From positions 930,001 through 994,000 of the forward strand of contig NZ_CP131935.1 in NCBI RefSeq assembly GCF_030704305.1: 64,000 nucleotides of DNA. The letters are read 5' to 3'. Numbering within the stretch: the stretch's first letter is position 1; every line of letters begins with the position of its first letter. Below the pieces are notes generated by a model, which saw nothing but the letters and a program-made list of their open reading frames with translations, ran no database searches and was not told the DNA's origin. A program made the position numbers and the translations under genes. Below are positions 36,149 through 45,206 of the stretch, in pieces. Origin of the DNA: Massilia sp. R2A-15. Its GTDB lineage: Bacteria; Pseudomonadota; Gammaproteobacteria; Burkholderiales; Burkholderiaceae_D.

Positions 36149-36652
36149 TCAGCGTTGTTGGGACAGATGTTCGAGCAGTGTATCGAGACGCACCTTGCCT
36201 TGGGCGTCTTGCAGGGAGCCCACGGCGACGGCGCCGATCGTCGAGAATGGCTTGGCGTCGAAGTAATCGCGTCCGTCATGCGCCTCGATGCGCGACCAGC
36301 GCGGCTGGCCGTCCTTCACCTGCACCAGCAAAGGCTTCGACGAGATGGGAAACGTCGGCCGGCACCATTCTCCCACATGCGACTTGACCTGCAGCGTTGC
36401 TCCCTTGGCGCCACCGGCCAGAACCTTGTCGACCTTCAGCTCGGTGACCTCGCAGCCGCAAGCGTTGGAAATGCAGACGCGAGTGCCCCCGTCAGGCAGC
36501 GGGGTCGCCATTTGACAAACTGGAGGGCATTGTTCGCTGCCGAACGGCAGCAGCAAGATCCGCTCGACGGTACCGACGACGAGGATTTCCTCGGCCTGGG
36601 TCAGCGAGCACGACGCGGCCAGGATCAACATCAACAAGCGTTGCTTTGCCAT
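36149..36652 (-). CDS. Secreted protein of unknown function
   Basis: A 167-residue protein with a Sec signal peptide (MAKQRLLMLILAASCSLTQA). The mature domain has five Cys (CPPVC, CISNACGC, EWC) suggesting disulphides, an OB-like strand pattern (ILVVGTVERILLLP, VTELKVDKVL) and a charged C-terminus. No family is recognised. Probably co-transcribed with the membrane protein downstream. Confidence 0.72.
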   Translation of the reverse strand: MAKQRLLMLILAASCSLTQAEEILVVGTVERILLLPFGSEQCPPVCQMATPLPDGGTRVCISNACGCEVTELKVDKVLAGGAKGATLQVKSHVGEWCRPTFPISSKPLLVQVKDGQPRWSRIEAHDGRDYFDAKPFSTIGAVAVGSLQDAQGKVRLDTLLEHLSQQR

Positions 36653-36727
36653 ACAGTCCTCTGCGAGCGGAAAATATTGCAGATTAGACCATCTTGTTGC
36701 GTTGCCGTCGAGAATTTTTTTGCTGTC

Positions 36728-38137
36728 CTATTTTCCAAACCTGAACATGGCGCTGTGTTCGCTGCCATCCGCCAGTTTTACCGTCAGGCGCCGGCAGGTA
36801 TCTGCCCAGGCTTTTTCGGTCTTCCAGACGTAGACATACTGGTCGGCGGCGGCGTCGTAGCTGAGCGTGCTGCTGCCGGGATTGACGGTTTCGGTGATGG
36901 CATCCGTCGGCGCGCCCGAAACGCAGGCCACGCCCTGGGACGCGGGGAAGCCCGGTGCGAAGATGTTGAGCCCCTTGTCGCCGCTCAGGCTGAACTTGAC
37001 GGGGATGGCGCTGCCCGCCCTCACGGTATTGACGACGGGCAGGTTGTCGACCGGCGGCATGAAGCCGGTGAAGGTGTACTGGAGCGGGCTGGCGAAATTG
37101 ATCCCGATGACGTTGAACCCGGCGGTGGTGACCGCCAGCTGGGTTTGGCTGATGAGCGTCACGCCGCGCATCGAGCTGGCATAAAACGCCACCGACGTGA
37201 CCGCGCCGGCGGGGGTGATCTTGCGAATGTTGTTGCTGTCGGCAACGTACACATTGCCTGCAGCGTCGGCGGCCAGCCCGAGCGGCTCTTCGAAGCGGGC
37301 CGCCGCGCCGGTTGCGTCGACCGTGCCGCTCATGCCCGCGGAGCCGGCGAGCGTGCTGACCATGCCGGCGGGCGTGATCTTGCGGATGGTGCGATTGAGG
37401 GTGTCGGACACATACACATTGCCGGCCGCATCGGTCGCGAGGGCGAGCGGAACCGAGAACAGGGCGCTTGCGCCCGGCCCGTCGCTGTAGCCGTACACAT
37501 ATGCCGTTCCGGCCACGGTCGTCACGCTGCCTGCGGGACTTATCTTTCGGATCGTGTAGGAATTCGAATCGCTGACGAAGACATTGCCGGAAGCATCGAC
37601 CGCGATGCCGCAGGGTGAGGCGAATCGCGCCGCGGCCCCGACGCCGTCAACGTGACCCGATGAGCCGGCGAGGCCGGCGAGGGTGGTGACCACGCCGGCC
37701 GTCGTGACCTTGCGGATCGTGTGATTCAATTGATCGGCGATGTACAGCACGCCCGCGCTGTCCGTGGCGCTGAAAATCGGGACGCGAAAGCGGGCGGCCG
37801 GGCCGACCCCATCGGCGTTGCCTTCCACGCCGGGCGACCCTGCCAGAGTGGTGACGACGCCGGCGGGCGTGATCTTGCGGATGGTGGACGCATCCGCGTC
37901 CACCACATACAGATTGCCGTCGGGATTTGCACTGACGCCGTACAGGGAGCGGCTGAACTGGGCGGCCGGGCCGACGCCATCGCCGGCCCCCTCGGTGCCG
38001 CCAGCGATCACATACATCGAATTCGGGGTGCTGGAAATTTGGGCGTGTGCCGCACCCATTGCCGCCGACATCGCCCATGCAGCGGTCCACAGCAATAGCC
38101 GGCGCGCGATGTTGCCTCTCGAGATGGGCGTCATCAT
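36728..38137 (-). CDS. NHL-repeat beta-propeller protein with PxKF domain
   Basis: A 469-residue exported protein. The signal peptide is RRLLLWTAAWAMSAAMGAAHA. About five NHL repeats follow, each with a phrase such as GVVTTLAGSPGVEGNADGVGPAARF (in pieces) and NVYVSDTLNRTIRKI, which form a propeller. The C-terminal PxKF region (GSAIPVKFSLSGDKGLNIF, residues about 370-389) is common in secreted proteins of environmental bacteria. Propellers of this kind bind proteins, glycans or RNA, or act as enzymes; no active site is evident. The repeats are highly similar, a sign of recent duplication. Confidence 0.88.
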   Translation of the reverse strand: MMTPISRGNIARRLLLWTAAWAMSAAMGAAHAQISSTPNSMYVIAGGTEGAGDGVGPAAQFSRSLYGVSANPDGNLYVVDADASTIRKITPAGVVTTLAGSPGVEGNADGVGPAARFRVPIFSATDSAGVLYIADQLNHTIRKVTTAGVVTTLAGLAGSSGHVDGVGAAARFASPCGIAVDASGNVFVSDSNSYTIRKISPAGSVTTVAGTAYVYGYSDGPGASALFSVPLALATDAAGNVYVSDTLNRTIRKITPAGMVSTLAGSAGMSGTVDATGAAARFEEPLGLAADAAGNVYVADSNNIRKITPAGAVTSVAFYASSMRGVTLISQTQLAVTTAGFNVIGINFASPLQYTFTGFMPPVDNLPVVNTVRAGSAIPVKFSLSGDKGLNIFAPGFPASQGVACVSGAPTDAITETVNPGSSTLSYDAAADQYVYVWKTEKAWADTCRRLTVKLADGSEHSAMFRFGK

Positions 38138-38384
38138 AGTCTCCTTGAACAGCGCTGATCGGTTCCGCGAACTGGCGGTTAGCCGGGAACAGCGCCGTCA
38201 AGGCAGTATAGGTACGCGTCACGGGATAGAAATGGCGAACCGAATGAACCACGGGATGTCTGATGTGGGTCAATAGCCGATCGCGAGAAATCGTCTCGAG
38301 GGAATTGCTGCGCCCGCATTTCTCGCAGGCGGTTTGTGCGCCGCTCATTCCGGCGGCGCACACCACCTGATCGTGCCGGAATGC

Positions 38385-39878
38385 TCAGGCCGAGCCCTGC
38401 CAATACTGCTGTGCCTTCGCGAATACGGTGGCCCCGACCTTGCGCCCCAGATCCTGTCCTGCAGTGTTGGCGTTGTCGAAGTGGATGCCGCCGTAGATTC
38501 GCGACAGGCCGGCCTCGATCGCGGCGTCGGTGAATGTGGGCCAGGTCAGCGTCAGGTCCGCAGCAGGCAGGTTTGGCTCGAGCGCCATCGATTTGGCGGC
38601 CTTGGTGTAGCTGGCGCCGAACGCATCGCTGCCGGTGAAGCGCTGTAATACTTCCGCGGCGGCCGCACTGAAGGTGCTGTGGCCGGACACATGCTCGGGG
38701 AAAGGGGGAGTGGGGAAGGTGGTAGGCTGGTAAGGCACCCACGCCTCGCCCGCAATCTGGCGCAGCCCGCCAGCCGGACCTTCAGGTCCGTAGCCCAGTA
38801 TGGTCTGACCGTTCATCAGGTAGCGGATGGCAGTGATCGGGCGCTCCGAGTCGTAGGCGCGCTTGGCATCCCACGCGGCGATGGCGGCGTCGTTCAGCGC
38901 ATTGGCCAGCGCGAAGAACATTTTGACGTCCTCGTCGTCGGTGTGCCGGTCGCGTTCCGAGACTTGCTGGGCGAGCAGGCACCAATGGCCGGGCGGCAGT
39001 TCCGAGTTGGGTCCGTCGGCCCAGTATTCGGCGATGACTTTCTGTCGTTCGGTAAGCGCCTGCTGCACTGCGACTACATGGTAGGCCTGGGCGGCGTATT
39101 CCTCGGTTCCGAAGGCGGCAGGGGCGGCCGGCCGGAACTGGCTTGCCGACGCCAGCGCGAATGGCGCTACCCGGTCCCAGCAGGCGGCCAAATAGCCAGG
39201 GGTTTTGACGGTGCCGCCGGCGTCCGTATAGGTTAGCGGTTGCCAATTGCCCGGGGCCGGGATTGCAGCGACCGGTGTCGGCAGGGTGACCGACATCGGC
39301 GGATTCTTTGCGGAGTAGCCGGTGTAGTCGGCGTAAGGCACGCCGCCTGGCGTCAGTGTGCCGAGCTGGTTGGCTCCGTCGGCGTGGCATTTGTCGAGCA
39401 TCGCCTTCGCTACGCCGATGCCGATGCCCGATGGCGTCGTGCTATCGGTCGAAGCGGGGGAGGCGGCGAAGCCCAGCGAGAGCAGGTAGGCGTCGAACGC
39501 GGCCTTTTGGGTTGGGAACTGATCGACCAGCGCGACGTGGGCGGCATAGCTCATCGCCTGCAGGCGGTTGGCGGCGTTGCGCTCCGCAGGTGGGCGCCGC
39601 AGGTCCGACGGAAGCGAGGCGAGCGCGACCGGATCATAAGCTGCCCACGCGTTGTACATGCTGGTGTGAAGCACGGCGAGCGAGCGCGCCGCCATCGGCG
39701 GACCCGGCTTGACGGTGCGGATCGCCTGCAGCGCTGTCTGGTTCCAGCCCATCACCGCCTTGAACTGTGGCGCCTGCTCCGGTGGCGGAGGCGCGATACC
39801 GCTGCCGCCGCCGCACGCGGCGAGCGCACTTCCGACCGCCGCACCGGTCCCGATTTTCAAAAATGTTCTGCGCTGCAT
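38385..39878 (-). CDS. Tat-exported vanadium-dependent haloperoxidase/PAP2 phosphatase-like enzyme
   Basis: A 497-residue protein. The N-terminus MQRRTFLKIGTGAAVGSALAAC has a Tat-like RR motif and ends in a possible lipobox. The C-terminal half has the three PAP2/vanadate-site motifs: KRAYDSERPITAIR, HVSGHSTFSAAAAEVL and LSRIYGGIHFDNAN. Such enzymes oxidise halides with peroxide or act as acid phosphatases; sequence alone does not decide. Start ATG 39878 directly begins the Tat peptide. The gene is single and leftward, with 247 bp to the NHL gene and no recognised signal between. Confidence 0.88.
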   Translation of the reverse strand: MQRRTFLKIGTGAAVGSALAACGGGSGIAPPPPEQAPQFKAVMGWNQTALQAIRTVKPGPPMAARSLAVLHTSMYNAWAAYDPVALASLPSDLRRPPAERNAANRLQAMSYAAHVALVDQFPTQKAAFDAYLLSLGFAASPASTDSTTPSGIGIGVAKAMLDKCHADGANQLGTLTPGGVPYADYTGYSAKNPPMSVTLPTPVAAIPAPGNWQPLTYTDAGGTVKTPGYLAACWDRVAPFALASASQFRPAAPAAFGTEEYAAQAYHVVAVQQALTERQKVIAEYWADGPNSELPPGHWCLLAQQVSERDRHTDDEDVKMFFALANALNDAAIAAWDAKRAYDSERPITAIRYLMNGQTILGYGPEGPAGGLRQIAGEAWVPYQPTTFPTPPFPEHVSGHSTFSAAAAEVLQRFTGSDAFGASYTKAAKSMALEPNLPAADLTLTWPTFTDAAIEAGLSRIYGGIHFDNANTAGQDLGRKVGATVFAKAQQYWQGSA

Positions 39879-40006
39879 GGTTGTCTCCAAGTCGACTGGC
39901 ATCATAGGTAGACACCAGTATCGTGGAGCTCAACTGTTCGGGCTTGCGGTGCGTCATACCGCCCGGGCCAACTTTTTTCAGCTTCGCCAGGCCGAAAACA
40001 TGGACG

Positions 40007-40040
40007 AAAAAAAAGGAAATTACGATTGCTCGTAATTTCC
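40007..40040 (-). terminator. Terminator of tRNA-Lys
   Basis: Minus-strand stem GGAAATTACG / CGTAATTTCC with loop AGCAAT, followed by eight T residues, 20 bp after the tRNA 3' end. Confidence 0.9.
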
Positions 40041-40060
40041 TGATTTCTTGCTGCTATTCG

Positions 40061-40136
40061 TGGTAGGCCGTGCGGGATTCGAACCTGCGACCAACGGATT
40101 AAAAGTCCGCTGCTCTACCAGCTGAGCTAACGACCC
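40061..40136 (-). tRNA. tRNA-Lys (anticodon TTT)
   Basis: A 76-nt cloverleaf on the minus strand with encoded CCA. D arm AGCTCAGCTGGTAGAGCA, anticodon stem CGGAC / GTCCG-type pairing around CTTTTAA, and T loop GTTCGAATC are all present. The acceptor stem has G1-U72 wobble. A terminator follows, so it ends its transcript. It lies 154 bp downstream of the tol-pal operon end. Confidence 0.96.
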
Positions 40137-40248
40137 GAAAGAAGCAAGATTATAGGGGGCATCGGCGATCCTGTCAAATGCCCAAGGCCAGATTGTTGGC
40201 AACGCGCGAACGCGCTACCAGGAAAGCTCGCGCGGCTCCGACAAACCC

Positions 40249-40275
40249 GGGGTCAGGTCCGGCGGACCTTACCCC
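40249..40275. repeat. Family A repeat, degenerate single copy (copy 14)
   Basis: Left arm GGGGTCAGGTCC is intact; the right arm reads GGACCTTACCCC with one mismatch. It sits between the tRNA-Lys gene and the 3' end of cpoB. Confidence 0.8.
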
Positions 40276-40290
40276 CGAACTCGGCGTAGC

Positions 40291-41052
40291 TTACTTCAGC
40301 GTCGCCAGACGGTCCTTGGCGGCCAGCGCGGCCGACGAACCGGGATACTTCGCCACCACCTGCTGCAGCGTCTTCTTGGCGTTCTTCTTGTCCTTCAGCG
40401 CGATGTAGCTGCTGGCGATGGTGAGCATCGCGTCCGGCGCGCGCGGGCTGTCCTTGTAGTTGGACGTCAGGCTTTCCTGCGCCACGATCGCGTTCTTGTA
40501 GTCGTTCTGCGCGTAGTAGGCGTTACCCAGCGAGTACTGCGCGCTCGAGGCGTAGCTCGACTCCGGGAAGCGCCGCACGAACTCGGACAGCGCGGTCGAT
40601 GCGCCCTTGAAGTCGCCCGCCTTGTACAGCGCCATCGCGGCCTCGTACGATTTCAGCTCGCTCACTTCGACTTCGGCTTCCTTGCCGTCGATGTTGACCT
40701 TGCGCGGCTCGAGCTTGGCGATGCGCGCGTCGAGGTCGGCGTAGAAGTCCTTCTGGCGCTTCTGCGCGGTGGCCACTTCATTGGCCAGCACTTCGATCTG
40801 CCCGCGCAGGCGCGCGATCTCCTGCATGGTCTGCTCGTGCTGGTTCACCAGGTCGAGCGCGGCGCTCTTGTCGGACTTGGTGTCGATCCGCGCATTCAGT
40901 TCGCGCGACAGGTTCTCGACCTTGGAGCGCAAATCGAGAATCGCCTTGCGCGCCTCGTCGTCGTCAAGAATGCCGGCGCCGGCGTGCAGCGGGAACCAGG
41001 CGGCGAGCGCGAAACAGGCCGCTGCAATGCGGGACTTGGAAATTGGTTTCAT
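40291..41052 (-). CDS. cpoB: Tol-Pal system protein CpoB (YbgF)
   Basis: Periplasmic coordinator of outer-membrane constriction and PBP1B synthesis, binding TolA. The 253-residue protein has a signal peptide (IAAACFALAAWFPLHAGA), an N-terminal coiled coil (LRSKVENLSRELNARIDTKSD in part) that trimerises, and C-terminal TPR repeats (AMALYKAGDFKGASTALSEFVRRFP, YSLGNAYYAQNDYKNAI). It is the last gene of the tol-pal operon, 85 bp after pal. Confidence 0.95.
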   Translation of the reverse strand: MKPISKSRIAAACFALAAWFPLHAGAGILDDDEARKAILDLRSKVENLSRELNARIDTKSDKSAALDLVNQHEQTMQEIARLRGQIEVLANEVATAQKRQKDFYADLDARIAKLEPRKVNIDGKEAEVEVSELKSYEAAMALYKAGDFKGASTALSEFVRRFPESSYASSAQYSLGNAYYAQNDYKNAIVAQESLTSNYKDSPRAPDAMLTIASSYIALKDKKNAKKTLQQVVAKYPGSSAALAAKDRLATLK

Positions 41053-41137
41053 GGACGTGACTTTCTAAAAAATCGGGGCGGGTGCAGTCTGCACCGCACG
41101 CCGCCCCCTTGTCAATCGGCCGGTTCAGGCCAATCGA

Positions 41138-41659
41138 TTAATAGACGATGTCGGCGCGGCGGTTTTCAGCCCATGCCGCTTCGTTGCTGCCGGTTGCCTT
41201 CGGCTTTTCCTTGCCCAGCGAGACCGCTTCCATCTGCGACTCGGCCACGCCCATCGAGGCCATCGCCTTGCGCACGGCTTCGGCGCGCTTCTGGCCCAGC
41301 GCCAGGTTGTACTCGGTGCCGCCGCGCTCGTCGGTGTTACCCTGGATCAGGATCTTGCGCGACTTGTTTTTGTTCAGGTAGGCGGAGTGGTTTTCCACGA
41401 CCGGCTTGCCGTCTTCGCGCACGGCGTAGCTGTCGAAGTCGAAGTAGACGCTGCGCTTGGCCAGCGCGCCTTGCGGATCGTTCAGCGGATCGGCGGTGCC
41501 GGTTTCGACTGGGCGCACGGCGTTGGTGTCGGCCACCGGCGCGACTTTTTCAGGGGCACGCTCGACGACCGGCGCTTCGTTCAGTTTGACTGGCGAGCTG
41601 CAAGCTGAGAGCAGGGCGGCGCTCGACACGATGAAAGCTAAACTCTTAAAATTGCGCAT
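41138..41659 (-). CDS. pal: Peptidoglycan-associated lipoprotein Pal
   Basis: Outer-membrane lipoprotein of 173 residues that binds peptidoglycan and TolB. The lipobox is LLSAC (Cys20). The OmpA-like domain shows SVYFDFDSYAVRE, ILIQGNTDERGGTEYNLALGQKRAEAV (in pieces) with the diaminopimelate-binding Asp and Arg, and a C-terminal WAENRRADIVY. Its position after tolB and before cpoB is canonical. Confidence 0.97.
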   Translation of the reverse strand: MRNFKSLAFIVSSAALLSACSSPVKLNEAPVVERAPEKVAPVADTNAVRPVETGTADPLNDPQGALAKRSVYFDFDSYAVREDGKPVVENHSAYLNKNKSRKILIQGNTDERGGTEYNLALGQKRAEAVRKAMASMGVAESQMEAVSLGKEKPKATGSNEAAWAENRRADIVY

Positions 41660-41694
41660 GATTTTCTTCTCCTGGTCTAGTTAAGGACTACTAC

Positions 41695-42957
41695 TTACTT
41701 CATGAACGGGCCCCAGTTGGGCTCCCGTATATTTCCCGATTGGGTCGTCAGTCGCTGCTTGACACGTCCATCGACAGAGACCACGGCCAGGCCGGAGCCG
41801 CTGCCCTTGGTCGCGTACATGATGTACTTGCCGTTCGGCGAAAAACTCGGTTCGCTGGCGCCATCGGCCAGCCGCAGTTCCTGGCCGCTGGCCAGGTCCA
41901 TCGCGTAAAGGGAGAAGCCGCCGTCGCGCTGCGAGATCCACGCCAGCGTCTTGCCGTCCGAGGACAGGCGCGGGCTGATGTTGTAGCTGCCGTTGAAGGT
42001 GACGCGGCTGGCCGCGCCGCCGCTGGCGCTCATCTTGTAGATCTGCGGACCGCCGCTGCGGTCGCTCGTGAAGTAAATCGTCTGGCCATCGGCCGAGAAC
42101 TGCGGCTCGGTGTCGATGCCGTTGCTGTTGGAAAGGCGCCGCAGGCCGCTGCCGTCGGCGTTCACGCCGTACACCTGCGAGTGGCCGTCGCGCGACAGAG
42201 TCACCGCCAGGCGCGTGCCATCAGGAGACCAGGCCGGCGCCGAGTTGCTGCCTTTTTCGTTGGAGACGATGCGGCGCGCGCCGGTCACCAGGTCCTGCAC
42301 ATAGATCACCGGCTTGCGCAGCTCGAACGACACATAGGCGACTTTGGTGCCGTCGGGCGACCACGATGGCGAGATGATCGGCTCCTTGCCGAACGCGGCG
42401 ACCTGCATGCCTTCGCCGTCGGCGTCCGCCACTTCGAGGCGGTACTGGTTGTTGCTGGCCTTGGTGACGTAGGCGATGCGGGTGGCAAAAGCGCCGCGCG
42501 TGCCGGTCAGCTTTTCGTAGACGTCGTCGGCGATACGGTGCGCCGCCAGGCGGGCCGATTTCGGCCCCACTACCGGCGAGAGCGTCGACAGCTGCGCCGA
42601 CTTGATCGTGTCGAACAGCTTGTAGCGCACTTCGTAGCGGCCGTCCGCGTTGTGGTGCACGCTGCCCACCACCAGCGCGTCGGCGCCGCGCGATTTCCAC
42701 TGGCCGTAGTCGACCGCGGAGGTCTCCGACAGCACCGTGCCGGCGTCGATCACCTTGAACACGCCGCTGCGTTCGAGGTCGGCGCGGATGATGGCCGACA
42801 TCTGCGCCGGCGCGACCGATTCGTCGGCGAAGGTGGCCACGGCGACCGGAATCTGGTTGCTGGCGACGCCGGCGATCTCCACGCGCACTTGCGCGAAGGC
42901 GGGCAGGGCGGCGAGCACGCCGGCGGTAAACATCAGGGTGGTGAGGGTTTTTTTCAT
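41695..42957 (-). CDS. tolB: Tol-Pal system beta-propeller protein TolB
   Basis: Periplasmic 420-residue component that binds Pal and TolA. Signal peptide MKKTLTTLMFTAGVLAALPAFA starts at ATG 42957. The N-terminal alpha/beta domain has VEIAGVASNQIPVAVATF, and the propeller has repeats such as ISPSWSPDGTKVAYVSFE and SAPAWSPDGTRLAVTLS. The frame stays open upstream through a family B repeat that separates it from tolA, so that stretch is not coding. Confidence 0.96.
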   Translation of the reverse strand: MKKTLTTLMFTAGVLAALPAFAQVRVEIAGVASNQIPVAVATFADESVAPAQMSAIIRADLERSGVFKVIDAGTVLSETSAVDYGQWKSRGADALVVGSVHHNADGRYEVRYKLFDTIKSAQLSTLSPVVGPKSARLAAHRIADDVYEKLTGTRGAFATRIAYVTKASNNQYRLEVADADGEGMQVAAFGKEPIISPSWSPDGTKVAYVSFELRKPVIYVQDLVTGARRIVSNEKGSNSAPAWSPDGTRLAVTLSRDGHSQVYGVNADGSGLRRLSNSNGIDTEPQFSADGQTIYFTSDRSGGPQIYKMSASGGAASRVTFNGSYNISPRLSSDGKTLAWISQRDGGFSLYAMDLASGQELRLADGASEPSFSPNGKYIMYATKGSGSGLAVVSVDGRVKQRLTTQSGNIREPNWGPFMK

Positions 42958-43008
42958 TTGTCGGTTCGGTCCTTGGTTGGTGACGGAATGCGATATCAAT
43001 TCAACGCT

Positions 43009-43084
43009 GTCGTTCCTGCGCATGCAGGAACCCATGCCGAACCTGAGTCGACGCAGTATAGGTTCCTGCCTCCGCAGAAACGAC
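43009..43084. repeat. Family B repeat inside the tol-pal operon
   Basis: Arms at 43009-43035 (GTCGTTCCTGC then GCAGGAACCCAT) and about 43060-43084 (GGTTCCTGCC then AAACGAC) in the 145-bp gap between tolA and tolB. Elsewhere in the operon gaps are short or overlapping, so it is probably an insertion. Confidence 0.8.
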
Positions 43085-43102
43085 AAGCACAAACTGCAAC
43101 AA

Positions 43103-44047
43103 TCAATTCAAATCCTTCATCTTGAAAGCGATCACAAGTGTTCGCTCCACGGTACCATCTTTCTTCTTTGGCAGTGGTGACGCTTTGACAATGCCTTTTT
43201 CGACCGCATCGTCGAACGCGGCGATGCCGCTGCTCTTGACCAGCCGAGCCGAGATGATCTCGCCGGTAGGGAGCTGCTCAATCTTGAATTCCGCCGTCGG
43301 GTTGCCCGTAACGTCGGTATCGCCCGCATACGAGGTCGTGCTCTTGACCTTGCCGCGGATGCTCGCCAGGTAGCCGCTGTCGATGCGCGGCGCGGTCGAC
43401 TTGGCCGCGTCGCCCACCGTGCCGCTGCCGGTGATGCGCTTCATTTCTTCGGCGCGCAGCTTGTCGAGCTTGGCCTGTTCGGCGGCCGCCAGCTTGGACT
43501 TGGCGAGCTTGTCGGCCTTGAGCTTCTCGGCCAGCTTCTTCTCCTCGAGCTTCTTGTCGGCCAGTTCCTGCGCCTTCTTCTCGGCTTCTTCCTTTGCCTT
43601 TTTCTCTGCCAGCTTCTCGGCCTTCTTGCGCTCTTTTTCTTCCTTGGCGAGGCGCTTTTCTTCCTGGCGCTGCTCTTCGAGGCGCTCCTCTTCCAGCCGC
43701 TTCTTCTCGGCCTTGCGCTTTTCCAGCGCAATATCGGGCGGCTTCGGCGCGACCGGCTGCTCCACCGGCGGCGGCTCCACGGCCTTCGGCGCCGGCTCGG
43801 GCGGCGGCGCCGGTTCCGGTTCGACCGTCTCTTGCGGCGGCGGTGGCGGCGGCGCCGCGGACTGGGCCTTCATGTCCCACACTTCGGCTTCGACCGCGAC
43901 CGGCTCGGTGTTCTGCCAGTTCACGCCGATGAACAGGAACGCCAGCAGGCCGGCGTGCATCGCCGCGGCCAGCGCGATCGCCGGCCAGCGCTTCGGTTCG
44001 GGCGGCACGATGTACGGCGCGCCGGCGGTGACGGGCTTCATGCTCAC
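43103..44047 (-). CDS. tolA: Cell envelope integrity protein TolA
   Basis: Inner-membrane protein of 314 residues that spans the periplasm and links TolQR to Pal/TolB. One N-terminal helix (WPAIALAAAMHAGLLAFLFIG) is followed by a Pro-rich linker (PPPPPPQETVEPEPAPPPEPAP in part), a long Lys/Ala/Glu helical domain (about residues 100-215) and a C-terminal TonB-like domain (GEIISARLVKSSGIAAFDDAVEKGI). It overlaps tolR by 4 bp. Confidence 0.95.
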   Translation of the reverse strand: MSMKPVTAGAPYIVPPEPKRWPAIALAAAMHAGLLAFLFIGVNWQNTEPVAVEAEVWDMKAQSAAPPPPPPQETVEPEPAPPPEPAPKAVEPPPVEQPVAPKPPDIALEKRKAEKKRLEEERLEEQRQEEKRLAKEEKERKKAEKLAEKKAKEEAEKKAQELADKKLEEKKLAEKLKADKLAKSKLAAAEQAKLDKLRAEEMKRITGSGTVGDAAKSTAPRIDSGYLASIRGKVKSTTSYAGDTDVTGNPTAEFKIEQLPTGEIISARLVKSSGIAAFDDAVEKGIVKASPLPKKKDGTVERTLVIAFKMKDLN

Positions 44048-44478
44048 TTAGTCGCCAGCCCCACGCGGTTGATGCCCATCTTCTTCGCTTCGGAAATCAG
44101 CTGGATCACGTCGTCGTACTTGCTGTCCTTGTCGCCGGCGATCATCACCGGATACTCCGGATGCTCCGAGTGCAGGGTGCGCAGCGCGCGCAGCACGCCG
44201 GCGCGGTCAGGCATGTCCTGCGCCGGCTGGCTGTTCTTGCCGTTGACGCCGATCGACAGCGTCGCATTCGGCTTGAGCACCACCTGGATATAGTCGTCAG
44301 GCGGCAGCGCGGACTTCTCGGCGCTCGGCAGGTTGATCACGCTCGGGCTGTTGGCCGGCGGGATCACCATGAAAATAATCAGCAGCACCAGCATCACGTC
44401 GATGTAGGGCACGACGTTGATGTCGGACTTGAATTTGCGGGCGCGGCCGCCGCGCATGCTGCTCGAAAGGGATGCCAT
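44044..44478 (-). CDS. tolR: Tol-Pal system protein TolR
   Basis: 144-residue ExbD/TolR-family subunit that forms the proton-driven motor with TolQ. Membrane helix VVPYIDVMLVLLIIFMVIPP contains the essential Asp, and the C-terminal domain ends VIQLISEAKKMGINRVGLATK. It lies 12 bp after tolQ and overlaps tolA by 4 bp. Confidence 0.97.
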   Translation of the reverse strand: MASLSSSMRGGRARKFKSDINVVPYIDVMLVLLIIFMVIPPANSPSVINLPSAEKSALPPDDYIQVVLKPNATLSIGVNGKNSQPAQDMPDRAGVLRALRTLHSEHPEYPVMIAGDKDSKYDDVIQLISEAKKMGINRVGLATK

Positions 44479-44490
44479 CAGGTGCTCCGA

Positions 44491-45174
44491 TCAGCGCGCC
44501 TGGCGCTGCAGGATGTTCGAGAATTCCTCGACGAAGCTCTCGAAGCGGATCGCCAGGCGGTCGATGTCGTGGGTGAAGCGGTTGTACGCGACCACGGCCG
44601 GAATCGCGGCGAACAGGCCGATCGCGGTGGCGATCAGCGCTTCGGCGATGCCGGGCGCGACCGCGGCCAGGGTGGCCTGCTGCACGTTGGCCAGGCCGCG
44701 GAAGGCGTTCATGATGCCCCACACGGTGCCAAGCAGGCCGATGTAGGGCGACACCGAGCCGACCGAGGCGAGGAAGTTCAGGTGGATGTCGAGCGCGTCG
44801 AGTTCGCGCTGGAAGGCGGCGCGCATGGCGCGGCGCGAGCTGTCGAGCACGGCGCCCATGTCGAGCTCGCGGCTTGAAGCCTGCTTGCCCTTGATGAATT
44901 CGCCCATGCCGGACTCGAAGATGCGGGCCAGGGCGCCGCTCTGGTCGCGCTGGCTGCTGGCGCTCTGGTGCAGGGTGTGCAGATTGCCGCCGGCCCAGAA
45001 GCTGCGCTCGAACAGCTCGGTCTGGCGGCGCGCGGCGCGGATCGCGAACATCTTGCGGAAGATGTAGGTCCAGCTGGTGAGGGAGACTCCCACCAGCAGC
45101 AGCATGATCAGCTTGACGATCAGGTGCGCATTGGCGATGAGGGCGATGAAGGAAAGGTCTTGGGCTGCGTTCAT
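44491..45174 (-). CDS. tolQ: Tol-Pal system protein TolQ
   Basis: 227-residue MotA/TolQ/ExbB proton-channel subunit in the inner membrane. Helix 1 is HLIVKLIMLLLVGVSLTSW; the long cytoplasmic loop is followed by ASVGSVSPYIGLLGTVWGIMNAF and PGIAEALIATAIGLFAAIPAVVAYNRF, the proton-path helices. Second gene of the operon, 32 bp after ybgC. Confidence 0.97.
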   Translation of the reverse strand: MNAAQDLSFIALIANAHLIVKLIMLLLVGVSLTSWTYIFRKMFAIRAARRQTELFERSFWAGGNLHTLHQSASSQRDQSGALARIFESGMGEFIKGKQASSRELDMGAVLDSSRRAMRAAFQRELDALDIHLNFLASVGSVSPYIGLLGTVWGIMNAFRGLANVQQATLAAVAPGIAEALIATAIGLFAAIPAVVAYNRFTHDIDRLAIRFESFVEEFSNILQRQAR

Positions 45175-45206
45175 TGGGCGGCTAGGGTTTTTCTATGTGT
45201 GGTGAG

